Positions 7,676 through 10,060 of a stretch of DNA of 10,060 bases are shown here, piece by piece (the stretch's first letter is position 1; every line of letters begins with the position of its first letter). The stretch is from the NCBI GenBank assembly GCA_004802705.1, contig SGPL01000839.1, positions 558-10,617 on the forward strand. Reading direction: 5' to 3'. The notes beneath the pieces are model-generated. The model was not told the origin of the DNA and ran no database searches. It was given only the letters and a program-made list of their open reading frames with translations. The DNA is from Bondarzewia mesenterica. Lineage: Eukaryota; Basidiomycota; Agaricomycetes; Russulales; Bondarzewiaceae. The position numbers were made by a program, and so were the translations under genes.

Positions 7676-7885
7676 AAAATTAGATTTTACATAATTAGAG
7701 TTTAAATAATCAGGATCTAATATAAGAAATTATTTTGTCCGAAGGACCGAAGGCTTTGTTTGTTTTTATGCCTCCCCGCCTTACTAAACAAAATAATTTG
7801 ATTATTAGATAAAAAAGGGGGTAAAATATAAATGATTATATTATGTAGATAAATAAGCGGCGAAGCCGCTTAAATATGTAATTTT
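7676..7885. other. Spacer between tRNA-Tyr and orf483 leader
   Basis: This is AT-rich DNA with a GC patch at about 7738-7780 (GTCCGAAGGACCGAAGG, containing the short inverted repeat TCCGAAGGA) and the hairpin at 7855-7871. No gene was seen. Confidence 0.6.
7855..7871. repeat. Perfect 7-bp hairpin just downstream of tRNA-Tyr
   Basis: AAGCGGCGAAGCCGCTT is a 7-bp stem with a GAA loop. In transcription sense it lies 15 bases after the tRNA 3' end, where it could affect 3' processing. It may equally be another GC-cluster hairpin, since GGCGAAGCC recurs elsewhere. Confidence 0.55.
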
Positions 7886-7969
7886 TGAGCAGTAAAGGAA
7901 TCGAACCTTTTACGGTGTAAAACCAATTCTTTTACAGAGAACCACCATTACCAATCGGATCACCTGCCC
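7886..7969 (-). tRNA. trnY: tRNA-Tyr (anticodon GUA), long variable arm
   Basis: This 84-base cloverleaf on the minus strand begins GGGCAGGTGATCC and ends ACTGCTCA. The anticodon stem is GTTCT/AGAAT (one G-U) around the loop CTGTAAA, giving GUA for Tyr. A variable arm with stem GGT/ACC follows, as expected for mitochondrial tRNA-Tyr of the class II type. The T arm is AAAGG-TTCGATT-CCTTT. The D arm is ATC/GGT with GG in its loop. The acceptor pairs GGGCAGG with ACTGCTC, including one G-U and a G-A mismatch at the innermost pair. It lies between cox1 and orf483 on the same strand and probably punctuates the same transcript. Confidence 0.92.
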
Positions 7970-8280
7970 GGATTCAGAAGGTTATTTTTTTAAGTATAAA
8001 TAATTGAATAAATTAAAAACCTTTTTACAGCAAAAAAAACATTATTCTTCTTTTAAAAATATAATAAAACCTAAAAATAAAAACCGCGGCTGCTACGCAA
8101 GAAAAAACTCTTTTATTTATTTCCCCCCCGCCTCTGGCGAAGCAAGCTCCTTCGGACACAGGCGTTTTTTTGTTTAAACAAACAAAATAAGGAGCGACTA
8201 AATTTTTATATATAAAAATTAATATATAAAAGGCGACAGCTTATGTCAATACAAGGCAAGTAAAAAACGCCTGTGTTTGT

Positions 8281-8298
8281 TGCGGTAGCGCATCCGCC
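8281..8298 (-). repeat. 18-bp GC word, copy 2 of 3 (inverted)
   Basis: TGCGGTAGCGCATCCGCC is the exact reverse complement of 1384-1401 and 8706-8723. With its flanks it forms inverted arms of roughly 27 bases with 8700-8726, bounding about 390 bases of intergenic DNA. Confidence 0.75.
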
Positions 8299-8537
8299 TT
8301 TTTTTTTATAAAACACACGCCTTTGTGGCTACGCAAGAAGGAGCTAGAGGAAAGGGGGCTAGGGGGTTAATAAAAATATATTAAAAATAAAATATTAATG
8401 CCGACAAGTCAATTGCATTAATAAACTTTAAAAAATTATAACTACTGTTTTTTTCTTAGGGCAAGCAGAAACTTTTAGTAAGGTAAGCCGGCTAGGTTTA
8501 ATCACAAAAACTAAGCATAAAAAAAAAAGAATACAAA

Positions 8538-8568
8538 GCTACGCAGCTACGCAACTACGCAGCTACGA
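8538..8568 (+). repeat. 8-bp tandem repeat, four units
   Basis: GCTACGCA, GCTACGCA, ACTACGCA and GCTACGA lie head to tail. The unit is the arm sequence of the dispersed hairpins (GCTACGCAAG), so this looks like local expansion by slippage of a GC-cluster arm. Confidence 0.8.
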
Positions 8569-8705
8569 AAAAACAACGGCTTATAAAATTTGAGCCTTAT
8601 AAATTTTTATATATAAAAATTTATTAGCGCAAAATTTTATTAGACCGAGAAAGTGTAATTTATTATTATTAAATGAGTTATCCTAATTTGTTTTTATCAA
8701 AAAAA

Positions 8706-8723
8706 GGCGGATGCGCTACCGCA
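8706..8723 (+). repeat. 18-bp GC word, copy 3 of 3
   Basis: Exact copy of 1384-1401, here preceded by a run of A and followed by ACAAAAAGGCGG. It lies in the cox1 3' flank. Confidence 0.75.
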
Positions 8724-8816
8724 ACAAAAAGGCGGTGTTTTTTTCAAAAACGCCCCCGCTTGCGAAGCCAGTGTGTTATTATTAACCTAAGAGGATTTAG
8801 GGGGGTGTATATAGGG

Positions 8817-8856
8817 TCCCAAAATTATAAATTTAAATCTAAAATTTTGTGGGGGT
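8817..8856. other. Possible hairpin in the cox1 3' flank
   Basis: TCCCAAAATT and AATTTTGTGGGGG can pair, with a two-base bulge, around an AT-rich loop about 45-85 bases after the cox1 stop codon in transcription sense. It could protect or define the mRNA 3' end. The evidence is only the pairing potential. Confidence 0.3.
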
Positions 8857-8901
8857 ATTATAAAGTTTAAAATTTTAATTATGGAAGAAAAGAGCCGATA
8901 A

Positions 8902-9207
<306 letters not shown>

Positions 9208-9827
9208 TTATTTCTAGATTCCTAATCTTACGACTAGGTTCAGACTATATCATCAATAAACTAAAAAAAAGTTTATTGTCGGGAGCTCGTGTGAGGTTTA
9301 TTGCTAGTACGGCTCACCTCTTAGTCGTTGAACGTTTCTTCCGCCGGGGGCGACTAAACTAATTTAGTTGTACTGTGAAAGACTTCGCTGCAAATTGACT
9401 CTTATTTGTCCCGCCTTTGGCTTATTTTTGTTTTTTTTAAACAAACAAAAAAAAAAAATTAGGAGACAGCTAGAGTTATCCTTGCAATTCACCCGATTCT
9501 CTATAGTAAAAATTAATTACTATAGGGGCATTGAGTTAAACCAGTTATTTTTTAACGTTAATTTATTTTTGTTCGACGGAATAGTAACCCTTTAAATGGA
9601 AGACCGTTATTTATATACTTGCTAAGTGTATCTTTTCCCATTTTAAATTGTTTAGCACAATTTACAGTTGATTTATCTCCAACTAGAGACAGATCTTCAG
9701 CATTATAAACGTACACTAATTTAGTTAATTTAGCTATTGTCTCCGCTGTTTTTTCAACTCCAAATTGTGGATTGTTAGGCCCAGACTTATTTCTTTTCTG
9801 CATTTCTATAAATTCAGGAGATTTAGG

Positions 9828-10020
9828 CGGGCGGTGGTATTCCACCGCTCTCTAATTTTTTTTTGTNTTGCTATAGCAAAAAAAAATAAGGAGCGGCTTT
9901 TTTTTCTTGCGAAGCCAGTACGCTTTATAAAATTTTATATAAAATTTNTATTAGCTCTGGCGTAGCCAAAGCGCATAAAGCAAAAACAAAATAAGTAGCG
10001 ACTAAAATTTTATAAACCGC
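9828..10020 (-). mobile_element. GC-cluster insertion within the GIY-YIG gene, including double-hairpin copy 2
   Basis: The insert contains, in plus order, the GCGGTGG/CCACCGC hairpin (9831-9848), a TTTTGCTATAGCAAAA stem (about 9860-9885, with an N at 9867), and the reverse complement of the double-hairpin element of 477-555 (9898-9979). It ends in a tail of AAAATTTTATAAACCGC. The ends were inferred from where the NUMOD3 coding signal stops and resumes, so they are uncertain by several bases. Several hairpin modules joined together suggest nested or compound insertion. Confidence 0.65.
9831..9848. repeat. GGTGG/CCACC hairpin, copy 2
   Basis: GCGGTGGTATTCCACCGC is a perfect 7-bp stem with a TATT loop. 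It is the reverse complement of 1976-1993 with one difference. It marks the left end of the insertion in the GIY-YIG gene. Confidence 0.75.
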
Positions 10021-10060
10021 ATACATAGGATTTAATATTCCGCTTCGATTAGCAATTCAT

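Larger units (their letters stand above)
7970..8901. other. Gene-poor stretch between cox1 and tRNA-Tyr, rich in GC clusters
   Basis: No protein gene is supported. GC clusters lie at about 8085-8175, 8265-8360, 8538-8570 and 8700-8775, many with words used elsewhere (GCTGCTACGCAAG, CTCTGGCGAAGC, CTTGCGAAGCCAG). AT stems built on TTTTTATATATAAAAA occur near 8205 and 8605. The segment 8397-8520 is less repetitive and includes AAGCCGGCTAGG. It might hold a small RNA, but I see no cloverleaf and no convincing RNase P RNA motif. Confidence 0.55.
9558..10059 (-). pseudogene. GIY-YIG-type homing endonuclease, C-terminal part, split by a GC element
   Basis: The downstream piece (9558-9827) ends in TAA and reads PKSPEFIEMQKRNKSGPNNP followed by QFGVEKTAETIAKL, a NUMOD3-type repeat. 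It then carries LVYVYNAEDLSLVG..ST.NCAKQFKMGKDTLSKYI, a NUMOD1/helix-turn-helix DNA-binding tail usual in intronic GIY-YIG enzymes. The upstream piece, at the right edge (10018-10059), reads IANRSGILNPMYG-like, another SGxxNPMYG NUMOD3 repeat. About 190 bases of GC-rich hairpin DNA (9828-10020) separate the two and bring an in-frame stop. The catalytic GIY-YIG module would lie outside the window. The insertion most likely truncates the protein within its DNA-binding region. Confidence 0.75.

Noticed and set aside
8397..8520. RNase P RNA or tRNA
   Set aside because: I could not find a paired P4 with the conserved GAAAGTC-type motif, nor a T-arm and anticodon stem. Reported only as a candidate small-RNA segment.
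8080..8730. CRISPR-like array
   Set aside because: The repeated words occur in both orientations at irregular spacing and are hairpin arms of GC clusters. There is no regular spacer structure, and the setting is mitochondrial.
8673..8870. 65-residue plus-strand frame
   Set aside because: It consists mainly of a GC cluster (GGCGGATGCGCTACCGCA and CTTGCGAAGCCAG). There is no family resemblance and it is on the opposite strand to all genes.
9368..9595. Plus-strand frame antisense to the cox1 intron
   Set aside because: It overlaps the ribozyme core and the end of the GIY-YIG gene; low-complexity content only.
9765..9965. Plus-strand frame over the GC insertion
   Set aside because: It contains an N-derived unknown residue and is antisense to the NUMOD3 region plus hairpin DNA.

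Overview
The window is a piece of an AT-rich mitochondrial genome, most probably fungal. It contains cox3 and the 3' end of cox1, both with group I introns. Several conserved tryptophans are encoded by TGA (genetic code 4), and mobile GC-rich hairpin clusters are scattered through the AT-rich intergenic DNA. I cannot place it below kingdom level. The assembly looks like a draft: it has single Ns in low-complexity runs and several one-base frame breaks, most of them in homopolymers.

Every recognisable gene lies on the minus strand, so transcription runs from high to low coordinates. From the right edge the order is: a partial group I intron of cox1 with a broken GIY-YIG endonuclease gene (9187-10060); the terminal cox1 exon (8902-9186); a gene-poor stretch rich in GC clusters (7970-8901); tRNA-Tyr (7886-7969); a 376-bp repeat (7300-7675); an unidentified 483-residue membrane-protein gene, orf483 (5843-7293, one homopolymer frame break); a spacer with GC clusters (4886-5842); a second copy of the repeat (4509-4885); and cox3 in three exons (4279-4505, 2800-3027, 712-1077). 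Each cox3 intron carries a LAGLIDADG endonuclease reading frame fused in frame to the upstream exon. A gene-free tail (1-711) follows cox3.

cox1 and cox3 encode core subunits of cytochrome c oxidase. The introns are self-splicing ribozymes, and their endonuclease genes are homing elements. The joined cox3 exons give a 273-residue protein with clean junctions at both introns (exon ending in T, intron ending in G).

The most striking feature is that the 377/376-bp direct repeat ends 3-6 bases before the start codons of both cox3 and orf483. The unknown gene therefore has the same 5' leader as cox3, and the segment between the copies has the layout of an inserted or excisable unit. A second layer is a family of double-hairpin GC elements. 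Near-identical copies sit in opposite orientation at 477-555 and 9898-9979, and the latter splits the GIY-YIG gene between two NUMOD3-like repeats.
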